From contig MWDD01000006.1 of assembly GCA_002070375.1 (NCBI GenBank), positions 1 to 64,000 of the forward strand: a DNA stretch of 64,000 bases, written 5' to 3'. Positions within the stretch are counted from its first letter, which is position 1. Every line of letters starts with the position of its first letter. Shown piece after piece: positions 63,177-64,000 of the stretch. The notes under the pieces are model-generated. The model was not told the DNA's origin, did no database searches, and worked only from the letters and a program-made list of their open reading frames with translations. Both the position numbers and the translations under genes were made by a program. Source of the DNA: a bacterium ADurb.Bin157 (GTDB lineage: Bacteria; Muiribacteriota; Ozemobacteria; Ozemobacterales; Ozemobacteraceae).

Positions 63177-64000
63177 AAAACCCCTAATTCTGGTAATTAA
63201 CCCGGGCTCTACAAGCACTAAGATTGCGATTTTTGAGGGCACAGAAATGCTTAAAGAGTTAGAGTTGACTCACACAGCAAATGAGCTTGCAAATTTCAAA
63301 TCAAGTTTAGAACAACTGGACTACAGATTTGAGGCAGTTTCTAATGCTATAAAAGAAATGGGTTACAATGAATCTGATCTAAAGGCGGCAATCGGAAGGG
63401 GCGGCCCCATCAAACCTTTGCAAAGCGGCGTTTATCATGTAAGCGAAGCTTTAGTAAAAGATCTGACAACCGGTCAGGCTACCGACCACGCTTCTTTACT
63501 TGGGGGCCTAATAGCATACAAAATATCTCAGAAAAATAATATACCCGCTTATATTGCGGACCCGATTTCTGTTGATGAGTTTGAAGATGTTGCAAGAATA
63601 AGCGGTTGTCCTGAATTACCCAGAATCTCATTACTTCACGCACTTAATATAAAAGCTGTTGCGGAAGAAGTAGCACATGAAGAGGGGAAAAACCTCAATG
63701 AAGTGAATTACATTGTTGCTCATTTAGGCGGCGGTTTTTCTATCTGCCCCATGAGAAAAGGCAAACTGATTGATGCAAACAATGCTAATGACGCGGGGCC
63801 CATGTCACCCGAAAGATGCGGCACTGTACCTTTACAAGGTTTATTAAAAATGTGTTTCAGCGGTAAATATGATTATCCGACCCTAAGAAAGAAACTTATC
63901 GGCCGAGGCGGACTTGTGGCGCATGTCGGAACAGCTGATTGCCGAGAAGTAACCAAAATGATCGAAGCGGGCGACAAACATGCCGCGCTTTGTTTAGAGG
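63166..64000 (+). CDS. buk: Butyrate kinase, 3' end outside the window
   Basis: 278 of about 355 expected residues are visible. The ASKHA phosphate-1 motif INPGSTSTK lies at residues 11-19, with AIGRGGPIKPL, GGGFSICPMRKG and the DAGPMSPERCGTVPL block typical of butyrate/branched-chain acid kinases. It makes ATP from butyryl-phosphate in fermentation. Two adjacent ATG codons follow GAGG; 63166 is taken. It overlaps the Nudix gene by 11 bases. No phosphate butyryltransferase is visible before the window ends. Confidence 0.88.
   Translation, partial: MMTEKPLILVINPGSTSTKIAIFEGTEMLKELELTHTANELANFKSSLEQLDYRFEAVSNAIKEMGYNESDLKAAIGRGGPIKPLQSGVYHVSEALVKDLTTGQATDHASLLGGLIAYKISQKNNIPAYIADPISVDEFEDVARISGCPELPRISLLHALNIKAVAEEVAHEEGKNLNEVNYIVAHLGGGFSICPMRKGKLIDANNANDAGPMSPERCGTVPLQGLLKMCFSGKYDYPTLRKKLIGRGGLVAHVGTADCREVTKMIEAGDKHAALCLE

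Overview
This window is a gene-dense, clearly AT-rich chromosomal segment from what looks like an uncultured, fermentative, diderm-type bacterium. About 56 protein genes cover almost all of it and no gap between genes exceeds 300 bases. I saw no rRNA, tRNA, CRISPR array, transposase or phage gene. The standard genetic code is used. Diderm life is suggested by a DegP-type protease, a LysM protein with a beta-barrel-like tail, an L,D-transpeptidase-fold protein, many signal peptides and a nonulosonic-acid pathway fragment. Anaerobic amino-acid fermentation is suggested by the ornithine-cleavage enzymes ord-ortA-ortB, a Yej/Opp peptide importer and a butyrate kinase. A lineage such as Candidatus Riflebacteria or another little-cultured phylum would fit, but that is a guess; no phylogenetic marker settles it.

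Layout. 1-5.7 kb (+): the tail of an unknown gene, a 20-repeat TPR protein, then ord-ortA-ortB. 5.7-12.05 kb (+): a surface-glycan operon with a GT-C membrane glycosyltransferase, CBS-nucleotidyltransferase, LegB-like dehydratase, NeuB-type synthase, FemAB/GNAT transferase and methyltransferase. 12-18.8 kb: GH13 amylase (-), sirtuin (+), MazG-like pyrophosphohydrolase (-), LEA-like anchored protein, FecCD permease with its ATPase (+) and a secreted XendoU-like endoribonuclease (-). 19-25 kb (-): a YeeE/YedE pair with a rhodanese domain, the LysM protein, a histone-deacetylase-like protein and a glycine-rich protein. 25-32 kb (-): a five-gene peptide ABC importer. 32-40.3 kb (-): a run starting with a strongly diverged glycyl-tRNA synthetase beta-subunit-like gene, then lon, engB and three exported proteins (one NHL, one FecR-like). 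40.4-46 kb (+): 8-oxoguanine deaminase and a large SNF2 helicase. 46-50.2 kb (-): an exported protein, a membrane protein and a receiver-like/PEP-synthase ATP-grasp fusion. 50.3-64 kb: BtpA and a cytidine-deaminase-like gene; an L,D-transpeptidase-fold protein, VTT membrane protein, repeat protein, metallo-beta-lactamase hydrolase and hpt (-); htrA; an SH3b-NlpC/P60-like hydrolase, beta-propeller-like protein, RlmI-like methyltransferase, Nudix hydrolase and the start of butyrate kinase (+).

How the genes fit together. Peptides imported by the Yej/Opp system could feed amino-acid fermentation, where Ord and OrtAB finish ornithine breakdown to alanine and acetyl-CoA, and butyrate kinase would conserve energy as ATP. 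The first ornithine-pathway steps (racemase, aminomutase) are not in the window. Lon, HtrA, Sir2 and the Nudix, MazG-like and 8-oxoguanine enzymes form a protein-quality and nucleotide-sanitation set, scattered rather than in one operon.

The most unusual feature is a group of recognisable enzyme folds that lack their expected active-site residues: both YeeE/YedE proteins and the attached rhodanese lack their cysteines, the deacetylase-like protein has two metal ligands and the catalytic Tyr replaced, the L,D-transpeptidase has Ser for Cys, and the GlyS-like protein has lost the family's signature motifs. An ECF (sigma-E-like) promoter match lies directly upstream of htrA. Promoter and terminator calls were read by eye from sequence and are predictions.
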